From positions 434,001 through 498,000 of the forward strand of contig JACRMT010000004.1 in assembly GCA_016214855.1 (NCBI GenBank): a DNA stretch of 64,000 bases, written 5' to 3'. How positions within the stretch are numbered: position 1 is the first letter of the stretch; the number at the start of each line of letters is the position of its first letter. The position numbers and the translations under genes were made by a program. The notes beneath the pieces are model-generated. The model worked only from the letters and a program-made list of their open reading frames with translations. It made no database searches and was not told where the DNA came from. This stretch comes from Nitrospirota bacterium. GTDB lineage: Bacteria > Nitrospirota > Thermodesulfovibrionia > Thermodesulfovibrionales > UBA6898. Positions 38,705-47,263 of the stretch are shown piece by piece.

Positions 38705-40435
38705 ATGAAGGATCTATGGAATAAACTTTCGATTAGATATAAGATCATCTCGATCATTGTTGTCACCATCCTGCTCGTCACAGTCACAATTCTTCCCGTC
38801 GTTTCTTACGTTGTCAGAGACGCCCTTCTCAACCAGCAACAAAACCATCTGGAGAGTGTGAAGAATCTTGTCACAAAGCTCTTTGATGACTATCAAAGCA
38901 AACTTACGAATTACACAAAGCTTTTCAGCAATGATAGGGAGATAAAAGACAGCCTCTTTTATCACACCGAGCTTTCCGGTGAACGTGAGCATCCCTTGAG
39001 AGCTATAACCCGTCTATTTAAGTCATTTGATGTCAGCACCATAGAGATCGGTGATATTCGGGGCCGGGTCGTTGCCATTGCCGAAGCGCCTGACAGGTAT
39101 AACGATGACAGGTCACAGGATTCGCTCATAAAAAGCGCTCTTCAGGGAAAGGTAATGTCCGGCATTATGCTCACGAAGCAGGGATTCATCATTAAGGCAT
39201 CTGCGCCTATCCTTTACAATGAGAATCAAACTATCGGCACAATCACAGCCGGCATACTCCTCGATGACAGTCTGCTTTCCAAGATAAAGCAGCTGAGCAA
39301 CACCGATCTTGTTATTGTCGATTCTGCAGGCAGTGTCATATCTTCCACGCTAAAGACTCAAGGGCAAACGGATAGCAAGACTCTTTCAGAAAAAGACCTG
39401 TCCGGCAAGCTGCTTATTAAGTTCCCGCTCAGTGATATGGGCAATACCGCTATAGGAACCATTATGATAATTCAGGAAGACAGGCTGCCCGGTATTATTT
39501 CGAAAACGCATCTGACCCTTTTGATTCTCATTCTGACCATATCCGCAGGTGCAGTCTTTGTTCTGTTCCTTGTCCTGAACAAAGTGATGCGGCCTGTGCT
39601 AAAACTACGAGAAGGAGCCGAAAGAATTGGAAAGGGAGAGTTCGGGCACAGGATCGAGATTGCATCAAAGGACGAAATCGGCGAGCTTTCGGAAGGGTTT
39701 AACCGAATGGCTGCGAATCTCGAAAAAATGAGGAGTATGGAGGAGCGGCTTTATCAGTCTGAGCGCCTTGCAGCCATAGGCAAGTTTGCCGCTGGTATTG
39801 CGCACGAGATTAATAACCCCATTGGCAATGTGATCGGTATTGCCAAGCTCAGACTGAAAAATACTGAAGACACTGCCGCGCGCGAGGACCTTGAATCGAT
39901 CATCAAGGATTCGGGCAGGTGCGCAAATATAATCAAGGACCTGCTTGTCTATTCCCGTCAGTCCCCCCCGAGGAAGGAATTAACAGCGATAGATAGTCTT
40001 GTTGACGGTGCTGTGAAGACTGTTAGGCATCAGGCCAACTCAAAACAAATTGAGATCAACAGGGAGCTTGACCCCCGCCTTCAGGATATCCTTGTCGATC
40101 CTCTCCAGATGAGCCAGGTTCTGGGCAATATCCTGCTTAACGCGGTCCAGTCAATCGACTCATCAGGGAAAATAATAATCAAGACTTTGATCACAGATGA
40201 CCGCATAGCCGAGATATCCGTAACCGACGATGGTGCCGGCATCGCTCATGAGATCAAAGACAAGATATTCTATCCGTTCTTTACGACAAAGGCGGTTGGC
40301 GAGGGTACTGGCCTCGGACTTGCTATAAGTTACGGCATAGTCCAGAACCACGGAGGCGAGATCTTTGCTGAGAGAGGAAAAGAACATGGAAGCACCTTCA
40401 GGATCAGGCTTCCCCTGGGAGAAAGAAATGGATAA
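38705..40435 (+). CDS. Sensor histidine kinase
   Basis: 576 aa. A first membrane helix (about 12-33), a periplasmic Cache-type sensor (about 35-270), a second helix (about 273-295), HAMP (about 296-345), a dimerisation domain with the phospho-accepting His in GIAHEINNPIGNVIG (about 366), and a catalytic domain with N, G1 (VTDDGAGIAHEIK) and G2 (GEGTGLGLAISYG) boxes. The partner response regulator starts eight bases before this gene ends. Confidence 0.95.
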   Translation: MKDLWNKLSIRYKIISIIVVTILLVTVTILPVVSYVVRDALLNQQQNHLESVKNLVTKLFDDYQSKLTNYTKLFSNDREIKDSLFYHTELSGEREHPLRAITRLFKSFDVSTIEIGDIRGRVVAIAEAPDRYNDDRSQDSLIKSALQGKVMSGIMLTKQGFIIKASAPILYNENQTIGTITAGILLDDSLLSKIKQLSNTDLVIVDSAGSVISSTLKTQGQTDSKTLSEKDLSGKLLIKFPLSDMGNTAIGTIMIIQEDRLPGIISKTHLTLLILILTISAGAVFVLFLVLNKVMRPVLKLREGAERIGKGEFGHRIEIASKDEIGELSEGFNRMAANLEKMRSMEERLYQSERLAAIGKFAAGIAHEINNPIGNVIGIAKLRLKNTEDTAAREDLESIIKDSGRCANIIKDLLVYSRQSPPRKELTAIDSLVDGAVKTVRHQANSKQIEINRELDPRLQDILVDPLQMSQVLGNILLNAVQSIDSSGKIIIKTLITDDRIAEISVTDDGAGIAHEIKDKIFYPFFTTKAVGEGTGLGLAISYGIVQNHGGEIFAERGKEHGSTFRIRLPLGERNG

Positions 40436-41798
40436 GCCGCTCAGGGTAGTAGCCATAGACGACGAAGAGACCATGCTGAAGATAATCAGGAGGTCTCTTG
40501 AACCGGAGAACTGTGTTGTTGAGACCTTCAGCAATGCCTCTGCTGCAATAGAAAGACTTCGCGGGGGTGACCCCGTCGATATCGTAATAACCGACCTTAT
40601 GCTACCGGACATTGACGGCTTCAGTGTGATCGAAGAGGCGCACAAGGTTGACAGAAATATATTCGTGATCGTGATCACTGCCTATTCGTCTGTCGAGTCA
40701 GCGGTAAAGGCCATACGATCAGGCGCATATGATTTCATCCCGAAACCCTTTGACCCGGAACACATTGCGATCGTTGTCAGGCGGGCCGCAGAGACAAGGA
40801 GCCTCAAACTCGAAAACATAGGCCTGAAAAGACAGCTGGAAGGGTTGCCGGGCTCAGGCGAGATCATTGGCTCAAGCCAAGCTATGGGCCAGGTATTTAG
40901 CATGATAGAAAAAGTCAAAGACACGGACGGTACAGTCCTGATCATAGGGGAAAGCGGCGCAGGCAAGGAGCTTGTCGCACGAGCAATCCATTATGGAAGC
41001 AAAAGGGCACAGAGGCCATTCATAGCTATCAATTGTGGCGCACTGCCTGACGAACTCCTGGAGTCCGAGTTGTTCGGTTACGAAAAAGGCGCATTCACCG
41101 GGGCGGTTAACAGAAAAACCGGCCTGTTTGAGGCAGCTGACGGAGGCACTGTATTCCTCGATGAAGTCAGCAGCATAAGCCCGATGATGCAGGTAAAGCT
41201 GCTCAGGTTTTTGCAGGAGCGAACCTTTATGAGGCTCGGAGGTAAAGAGACTATAGGCGTTGAAGTCAGGGTTATTGCAGCTACGAATGAATATCTTAAA
41301 GATGTTGTGGATAGGGGAGCCTTCAGAAAAGACCTTTATTACCGGTTGAATGTCATCCCCATCGAGATCCCGCCATTACGGGAAAGAAAAGAAGACATCT
41401 CGCTTCTCATCAGACATTTTATCAAGAAATTCTCTTCCAAAATGGAGAGGAATATCTCAGGCATTAACAAGGATGCAGAAGAGCTGCTCAAAAGATATAA
41501 ATGGGAAGGCAATGTGAGAGAGCTTGAGAATGTTATTGAAAGGGCGATTACGATGACGGATGATCATCTCATCACCACGGAGGACCTGCCCGATGAAATC
41601 AAAACTGAAAGTGCAGCACTGCCGGCAAGTGCTGCAGCGTATCCAAAAAACCTCACCCTTTTCGATCTTGAACAGCTTCATATTGCAGAGGTCTTAAAGT
41701 CCGTAGGCGGCAACAAGAGCAAGGCTGCCAGAATACTCGGAATCGATTACAGCACCCTCCGTAGGAAGCTCAATTCCATGGACATATCCGTAGAGTAA
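40428..41798 (+). CDS. NtrC-type sigma-54-dependent response regulator
   Basis: 456 aa from the ATG at 40428, which overlaps the kinase gene. Receiver domain 5-120 with IDDEE, phosphorylated Asp in ITDLMLPD and the Lys in FIPKPF. AAA+ domain with Walker A GESGAGKE, the sigma-54 contact loop GAFTGA and Walker B GGTVFLDEV. C-terminal Fis-type helix-turn-helix (GGNKSKAARILGIDYSTLRRKL). It activates sigma-54 promoters; a good candidate lies 125 bases downstream. Confidence 0.96.
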   Translation: MDKPLRVVAIDDEETMLKIIRRSLEPENCVVETFSNASAAIERLRGGDPVDIVITDLMLPDIDGFSVIEEAHKVDRNIFVIVITAYSSVESAVKAIRSGAYDFIPKPFDPEHIAIVVRRAAETRSLKLENIGLKRQLEGLPGSGEIIGSSQAMGQVFSMIEKVKDTDGTVLIIGESGAGKELVARAIHYGSKRAQRPFIAINCGALPDELLESELFGYEKGAFTGAVNRKTGLFEAADGGTVFLDEVSSISPMMQVKLLRFLQERTFMRLGGKETIGVEVRVIAATNEYLKDVVDRGAFRKDLYYRLNVIPIEIPPLRERKEDISLLIRHFIKKFSSKMERNISGINKDAEELLKRYKWEGNVRELENVIERAITMTDDHLITTEDLPDEIKTESAALPASAAAYPKNLTLFDLEQLHIAEVLKSVGGNKSKAARILGIDYSTLRRKLNSMDISVE

Positions 41799-41922
41799 AT
41801 TGCGCTGATTAGTGCATTTTGCCTTAGTATTTTGCCCATAGTCCAAAGGCGTTAGGTTCCCATCCCTCGGTAATAAGCCTGTTTCAAGCCTTTTCTATTC
41901 CATATATTTGAGAACTCCCCTC

Positions 41923-41938
41923 TGGCATGATAGGTGCT
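41923..41938 (+). promoter_or_regulatory. Sigma-54 promoter
   Basis: TGGCATGATAGGTGCT fits the -24/-12 consensus (TGGCAC-N5-TTGCT), with GG and GC 12 bases apart. It would start transcription near 41949, about 70 bases before the beta-propeller gene and just after the sigma-54 activator gene. Confidence 0.65.
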
Positions 41939-42018
41939 ATCAGACTTGTGCGAGGAGGTGACAAAAAACTTACTTATTGTCTTTCATAATATTCAAAACC
42001 AACCTAAGGAGGTAAAGT

Positions 42019-43230
42019 ATGAGGAGATTTCTGAAGTATTGTCTTGTTGCTTTGATTGTAGTTGGTTTGAGTAGCCTTGCGTATGCAGCAGTAGCAAAAT
42101 GGATCTTCGTGCCGAATGCGGCGTCAAAGACCCTTTCCTTTGTTGATCCGCAGAAGGACATGGTTATCGGCCATTGCGAAACCGGGGCTACAGGCTGGCT
42201 TGCCTGCCTTACCCCGGATATGAAAAAGATCTATGTCGGTGAAAACGGAGGCGACTCTTTCACGGTAATAGATGCAATGACTCACAAAACCCTGAAACAT
42301 ATCAAAACAGGAAAGAACGTCAAGCATCCGCTGGTAACTCCTGACGGCAAGTATGTGCTTATCAATCATACCGGCGAGGTGAAGGCGGTCCTCTTTGATG
42401 TCAAGACTGACAGAGAGTTGAAGACCTTTGCTGTTGATCATGCTAATAAAGAGCAGAAGGGTCCATTAATGATGCACTCCGCATTTACCTGGGACAGCAA
42501 GTTCGCCTTTGTCCAGAACTATGCCGACAAGAAATCATACGTTCTGAAAATCCCGTCTCTTGAGGTCGCAGCAACAATCGATGGTGACAGCCCAGCTCAT
42601 TATTTCATTCCTACACCCGACAACAAGCAGGTCTGGATAGTGTACGAAGGCAACGATGCTGCTAAAATCAAGCCGTCTGTCTCCATTGTCGACATGACCA
42701 CCTTTAAGGAGGTAAAAAAGATCGAGATACCAACGTCTGAGGGCGAGGTTATCGAAGGGCATCACGGGATCTTCACGCTGGACGGGAAATTGTTCTATTA
42801 CTGTAATCGCGGTCCTGGTCCTAAGTTCGGCGGATCAACTGTTGCTGTCATCGATGTTGCACAGCAAAAGGTCGTGAGGACCATCAAGGCTGCAAATGGC
42901 GTTGGGCATCCGTATCTGACCCCTGACGGTAACTATGTCGTGCTCACCCCCTATGGTTCCAATGTCATAACTATTGTTGATGCCAAGTCAGGCCTGAAGC
43001 TGAAAGACCTTCCTGTAGGCAACGGCAACCATGTAGGCCATATCGTTTTCAGCGCTGACAGCAAGAAGGCTTATGCAACGAATGCATCAGACGGCGCTTT
43101 GTATGTTATCGACATGCAGACACGTGAAGTCGTAAAAGGAATTCCAACTGGCGACAAGGCAGCGCAGGTAATCAATACATACACAAACCTCTTCGAGGTG
43201 CCTGGAGTATACAAGACACACAGTCATTAA
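42019..43230 (+). CDS. Secreted YVTN-type beta-propeller protein
   Basis: 403 aa with signal peptide 1-24 (ends LAYAAVAK). Seven or so repeats of about 45 residues with motifs such as LTPDMKKIYVGENGGDSFTVIDAMT, VTPDGKYVLINH and LTPDGNYVVLTPYGSNVITIVDA. This resembles the YVTN repeat and the cytochrome d1 haem domain fold, but there is no CxxCH. Strong AAGGAGG site. It is the likely target of the upstream two-component system. Confidence 0.88.
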   Translation: MRRFLKYCLVALIVVGLSSLAYAAVAKWIFVPNAASKTLSFVDPQKDMVIGHCETGATGWLACLTPDMKKIYVGENGGDSFTVIDAMTHKTLKHIKTGKNVKHPLVTPDGKYVLINHTGEVKAVLFDVKTDRELKTFAVDHANKEQKGPLMMHSAFTWDSKFAFVQNYADKKSYVLKIPSLEVAATIDGDSPAHYFIPTPDNKQVWIVYEGNDAAKIKPSVSIVDMTTFKEVKKIEIPTSEGEVIEGHHGIFTLDGKLFYYCNRGPGPKFGGSTVAVIDVAQQKVVRTIKAANGVGHPYLTPDGNYVVLTPYGSNVITIVDAKSGLKLKDLPVGNGNHVGHIVFSADSKKAYATNASDGALYVIDMQTREVVKGIPTGDKAAQVINTYTNLFEVPGVYKTHSH

Positions 43231-43235
43231 TTGAG

Positions 43236-43268
43236 GTGGCCCAAGCAGAAACTTGGGCCACTCCCTTT
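43236..43268 (+). terminator. Intrinsic terminator of the beta-propeller gene
   Basis: Perfect 10-bp arms GTGGCCCAAG and CTTGGGCCAC with a six-base loop, followed by TCCCTTTTC, starting six bases after the stop. Confidence 0.85.
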
Positions 43269-43325
43269 TCAAAATCTGTCCCAGCTCCCAAATCTATACA
43301 GCAAATCAAGTTCTATCATTAGCCG

Positions 43326-43850
43326 TCAGAAATCGATATCGACCTGAAGCGAATCCAGAAATTTATTAAATGAGGTGAATACCTCCATAACTCCCAGGGC
43401 TTCCACTATTTCAGCGTCCGAAGCTCCGACTTGCCGCAGCATATCGAACTCCGGGTCCGGAATCCTGAGAGGGTCACGATTTGCTTTCCGTGCAAAACTG
43501 ATGAGTGCCCTCTCCTTTACGCTGAAGTCAGCTTTCGCGATGTCCGTCTCAATTCGGCTAATCTCTTCATCAGAAACGCCGATAGATTTTAATGCCCCTA
43601 TATGAGCGGCAATGCAGTATTGACAGGCATTGTCTTTTGAGACCAACACGGCAATGGTCTGCTTTGTCTTTGGACTTAGAGAGCCATTCATCATGACCGC
43701 CTTCACCTTGTTCCAGTTTGCCTCAAGCAGAGGTGGGTAATGTGCGTACGTCTTAAACAGATTCGGCACCATACCGAAGGCCCCTTTAATCTCATCGAAA
43801 ATCCTCTTTGCTTCTTCTGATACTATTTCGGGTGACTTAATTCTTGACAT
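43326..43850 (-). CDS. AhpD-like/carboxymuconolactone decarboxylase-family protein
   Basis: 174 aa, helical. It has the active-site NACQYCIAAHIGAL (CxxC-x2-H) of AhpD-like peroxidases at about 75-88. Members reduce peroxides together with lipoyl or redoxin partners. Last gene of the minus-strand redox/sugar run. A stub of a second copy lies at 25928. Confidence 0.92.
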   Translation of the reverse strand: MSRIKSPEIVSEEAKRIFDEIKGAFGMVPNLFKTYAHYPPLLEANWNKVKAVMMNGSLSPKTKQTIAVLVSKDNACQYCIAAHIGALKSIGVSDEEISRIETDIAKADFSVKERALISFARKANRDPLRIPDPEFDMLRQVGASDAEIVEALGVMEVFTSFNKFLDSLQVDIDF

Positions 43851-43895
43851 GATACATTTTCTCCTTTCAGTTATATTTATAGTAAATCTCCAATA

Positions 43896-44366
43896 TCATA
43901 AACCGGTCCTTTCAATTATCAACTCGTCTTTTATTGCTATGCAACCTTTTACACTTTGAGCCGCCGGGCAAAGGTGCAGGTAGGATGAAAATGCTTCCCA
44001 TGCCGCTTCGGCCTGATCGGCAGGAACCCTCAGTTGATATTTCACCTCTATCCGCGTGATTCTGAGTATTCCATCAACATCTTCTATGTACCCCTCAACC
44101 TCAGCCCTATAGCGATCCTTTGATATCAAAATCTTCGTGCCGGCCAACACCGTGGCCAGTGTGCCCATCATTCAGGCAGCTGTTGCGGCGACAATATGGT
44201 CCAGCGTGGCCGCGTGTTCCTTATCCGGCTCAACCTTATAGAACTTCTTTATCCCGCCATGGACACCATAGTAGACAGGCTCGTCCAACCCCTCGATAAT
44301 AGCTCGCCTGGTTGGTCCATTCTCCCTGACTATAGTAATCCGTGATTTATGAACAATATCTCCCAT
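43896..44366 (-). CDS. OsmC family selenoprotein, in-frame TGA read as Sec
   Basis: 156 aa with Sec at position 65 (TGA at 44172-44174). The first part reads VYYGVHGGIKKFYKVEPD and LDHIVAATAA, then Sec, then MMGTLATVLAG. In OsmC/Ohr relatives this position is Cys (AATAAC-MMGT), the peroxidatic residue. The second part ends with LHLCPAAQSVKG, which carries the second redox Cys of the family. Both halves are in the same frame with nothing missing, so Sec is much more likely than a nonsense mutation. A SECIS-like hairpin follows. It probably reduces organic hydroperoxides. Confidence 0.9.
44140..44159 (-). promoter_or_regulatory. Candidate SECIS hairpin of the OsmC gene
   Basis: Starts 12 bases after the TGA. 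CTGGCC pairs with GGCCGG (one G-U) around the loop ACGGTGTT, which contains the GGU typical of bacterial SECIS loops. The loop begins 18 bases from the TGA, in the usual range. Confidence 0.6.
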
Positions 44367-44408
44367 TGCATTCTCCTGTGAAATATCAAAGAACTATTTT
44401 CTCTTTGT

Positions 44409-45893
44409 TTATCGTTTTGAGTGTACCTTTTTGAAGTCAATGTAACCCATATCTACATCCGTATGGACAAGCTGAACACGTATTTTATCGCCCACATCGA
44501 CACCCTTGAATCCCTGTATCAGTTTTCCCTCAATCGGGGGATTGAATATGCGAACCCAGGTGCCCTTGGGAGCAGCACCTGTAACAATGGCTTCAAACTT
44601 TTCACCAACCCTTGATTCAAGGAGAAGCGCTGCAGCCGATTTTCCAATCTGTCGCTCCGCCTTTGTAGCAGCATCCTCCTGTTCTGTGCAGTGACTGGCA
44701 AGTTCTGTCAACTCGTCATTATGATATGGGACTGAAGACTTTTTCAAAGCAGCCTTCAGCAATCGATGAGTGATCATGTCAGGATATCTTCGATTGGGTG
44801 CTGTCGAATGTGAGTAATCCTTTACTGCAAGGCCGAAATGTCCGGGCGCACTCTCTCCAGGAAACTCCGCAACATATTCTCCCTTCCCCAAAAGTTTAAT
44901 AATACAGAGCGACAAGTCAGGGAACCTAAGCGGATCGTCAGCCTTTGCCTTAAGAAGAAACTGCTCAAGAGCCTTTGAGTTTGCCTTGGCCGGAAGACTG
45001 AACCCATGCTCATCCGCGATTTCGACAATTCTCTCCCAGCGCCTCGGTGTACGAACTACACGTCGAAGGGAGGGAAACTGACGCGAAGCGAGATAACGCG
45101 CCGTCACCCCGTTTGCCGCCACCATAAAGTCTTCTATGAGATCTTTTGCCCTGTTTCTCTTGTGCTCCTCAAGGCCGCTGATTTCGTCACCGTCAAACAG
45201 CGCCCTGGTCTGAATAGTTTCAAAATTCAATGCGCCATGCTCATGCCTGTAGGCCTTCATCTTCTGCGCGACATGGTCCTGAAGCCGTATATTTTCATCA
45301 ATACCCGTCACTACTGCTATGGCTTCAGGTATTTCGCCCGTGCCCTCCAGCCACGCGGCAACACTGTTGTAAGCAAGCTTAGCCTTATTCCTCACGATTG
45401 CCCGATAAATTTCGGACGACATGAGAGTACCCTCAGCAGAGATCACCATATCAATAATAATGGCGAGCCGGTCTTCATTGAGGTTCAATGAAGTGAGGTC
45501 TGTTGAAAGTCTTTCGGGGAGCATAGGGAATATCTGGGCCGCAGTATAGACAGATGTCGTATTATACCTGGCATGACCATCAATCGCCGATCCGCTCTTG
45601 ACAAGGGCATCTACATCCGCAACAGCAACCAGAATTCTGGTCGTGCCGTCAGGCAATACTTCGCCTGCAGTCAGCTGATCAAGATCACGTGAATCGTCAT
45701 TGTCTATAGAAACCCAGAGAACGTTTCTGAGGTCACGGACCTCCCCGTCAGTAACCATCGCCGGCGACTGAATGGTATTAAGTTGAGCAATCGCTTCCAG
45801 CGAGAATTCCGGGAGCAAACCTCGTTCAAGCATTACCCTGTGGGCTATCTGTTGCAAAATACGGCGATGCTGTTTCCTGTCAATATCATTCAT
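44409..45893 (-). CDS. RNB-domain exoribonuclease (RNase II/R type)
   Basis: 494 aa. The RNB catalytic core has VSIDNDDSRDLDQLTA with the metal-binding Asp residues (about 50-66), then HYSHSTAPNRRYPDMITHRLL near 375, followed by an S1-like C-terminal domain. It lacks the N-terminal cold-shock domains of long RNase R. It degrades RNA 3' to 5'. It overlaps the upstream DUF302 gene by four bases. Confidence 0.92.
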   Translation of the reverse strand: MNDIDRKQHRRILQQIAHRVMLERGLLPEFSLEAIAQLNTIQSPAMVTDGEVRDLRNVLWVSIDNDDSRDLDQLTAGEVLPDGTTRILVAVADVDALVKSGSAIDGHARYNTTSVYTAAQIFPMLPERLSTDLTSLNLNEDRLAIIIDMVISAEGTLMSSEIYRAIVRNKAKLAYNSVAAWLEGTGEIPEAIAVVTGIDENIRLQDHVAQKMKAYRHEHGALNFETIQTRALFDGDEISGLEEHKRNRAKDLIEDFMVAANGVTARYLASRQFPSLRRVVRTPRRWERIVEIADEHGFSLPAKANSKALEQFLLKAKADDPLRFPDLSLCIIKLLGKGEYVAEFPGESAPGHFGLAVKDYSHSTAPNRRYPDMITHRLLKAALKKSSVPYHNDELTELASHCTEQEDAATKAERQIGKSAAALLLESRVGEKFEAIVTGAAPKGTWVRIFNPPIEGKLIQGFKGVDVGDKIRVQLVHTDVDMGYIDFKKVHSKR

Positions 45894-46372
45894 TTTATCT
45901 TTTTCGACCCAATTACTGTCACCTCGTCTATGAGAGAGTGCAGGTCATCCTCCATCTTTTTTATTATTTCCCCGCATTCCCTGGTGACTGCATGCCGCTC
46001 AGCCAGGTAACGAGGACCATTGTATGTCAGCCAGACCTTATCTTCCTTATCCTGCCATACTAGTACCTTCAGTGGGAGATCTATTCCAAATCGCTGATTG
46101 CAGAGCATAAGGAGTGTTCCGCCTCTGGGGTTCCCGTAGATAAATAGCTCGGTAGGTCGAAGTTGCTTGCCAACTCTTGTTGCGTTATCAGCATGATCGA
46201 TTCTTGAAAATAAAGTCATGCCTCTGTCTTTCAGGACTGATTCGAGACGTTCAGCTGTCTTTCTAAACCCAAGAGGGCTTTGTACATTCACCAGGCCATC
46301 TGCTGCGTTGGCCGGTGAGGCGGTTGCCAGAAGCAATATTGCCAATCCAATTAATGTCTTATGAGAGCGCAT
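45890..46372 (-). CDS. DUF302 domain exported protein
   Basis: 160 aa from the ATG at 46372, after AAGGAATT. Signal peptide ending SPANAAD. DUF302 features: GFRKTAERLESVLKDRGMTLFSRIDHADNA, PTELFIYGNPRGGTLLM and IDLPLKVLVWQD. Family function unknown; often found near redox genes. Confidence 0.85.
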   Translation of the reverse strand: MRSHKTLIGLAILLLATASPANAADGLVNVQSPLGFRKTAERLESVLKDRGMTLFSRIDHADNATRVGKQLRPTELFIYGNPRGGTLLMLCNQRFGIDLPLKVLVWQDKEDKVWLTYNGPRYLAERHAVTRECGEIIKKMEDDLHSLIDEVTVIGSKKIK

Positions 46373-46441
46373 ATATAATTCCTTTCTGTCGATTATTCTT
46401 TTGTATTTACTGAGCACCAGTAATATTTTCTCTAATTTTCT

Positions 46442-47251
46442 TCATCCTCCCGTAGAAAATCCGGGGTACAGCAGCATGCCCCCGTCCGCGAATATCGTAG
46501 TCCCGGTAATGTAATCGGCCTCGTCAGACGCCAGCCAAACGGCAACAGAAGCGATGTCCTTGGCATCCCCTACCCTCTTATAAGGGATCAGCTTCAGTAG
46601 TGATGCCTCTGCATCGGGTGTTTGCCATGCGTCTCTGTTGATATTTGTCTTTATTGCGCCGGGACCTATACTGTTTACGCGTATTTTCTGAGGTCCGAGC
46701 TCCTGTGCGATGCTCTTCATCAGCAACATGATGCCGCCCTTTGAAGCGGCATAATTGGCATGCCCTGCCCAGGGAATAACCTCATGGACCGAGCTGATAA
46801 AGATGATCTTTCCCGCCGATCGAGAACATTCGGGGACTACGCCACGTCGGATGAATTCCTTTACAGCCTCTCTGGCACAGAGAAAAGCTCCGGTAAGATT
46901 GATGCCGACTACTTTCTGCCACTGTTCAAGTGTCATCTCTATAAAAGCTGAATCTTTCTGAACTCCCGCATTGCTCACCAGGATATCTATCGTGCCGTAT
47001 TCATCAAAGGCAGCTTTAAACATCGCTACCACCTGTTCCTCATCACTCACGTCTGCCTTTACAGCGATCGCCTTCCCGCCCGCCTCCATTATTTCTTTCA
47101 CGACTCGGTTTGCTCCGTCGGTACTCGCTGAATAATTTACCACCACATTTGCACCCGCAGCACCCATTGCAACGGCTATCTCCGCTCCGATCCCCGAACT
47201 TGCACCGGTGACAAGTGCGGTCTGACCATTTAGGGACTTATTATCATTCAT
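46442..47251 (-). CDS. Short-chain dehydrogenase (glucose 1-dehydrogenase-like)
   Basis: 269 aa. NAD(P) motif TGASSGIGAEIA (about 15-26), NAG at about 94, catalytic Ser-Tyr-Lys in the SSVHEVI...YAASKGG region, and the C-terminal TGTTIFADGGMLLYPGF typical of glucose 1-dehydrogenases. Next to GH13 and upstream glucokinase, a role in sugar oxidation is reasonable. Confidence 0.9.
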   Translation of the reverse strand: MNDNKSLNGQTALVTGASSGIGAEIAVAMGAAGANVVVNYSASTDGANRVVKEIMEAGGKAIAVKADVSDEEQVVAMFKAAFDEYGTIDILVSNAGVQKDSAFIEMTLEQWQKVVGINLTGAFLCAREAVKEFIRRGVVPECSRSAGKIIFISSVHEVIPWAGHANYAASKGGIMLLMKSIAQELGPQKIRVNSIGPGAIKTNINRDAWQTPDAEASLLKLIPYKRVGDAKDIASVAVWLASDEADYITGTTIFADGGMLLYPGFSTGG

Positions 47252-47263
47252 GGCTAATCCTTT

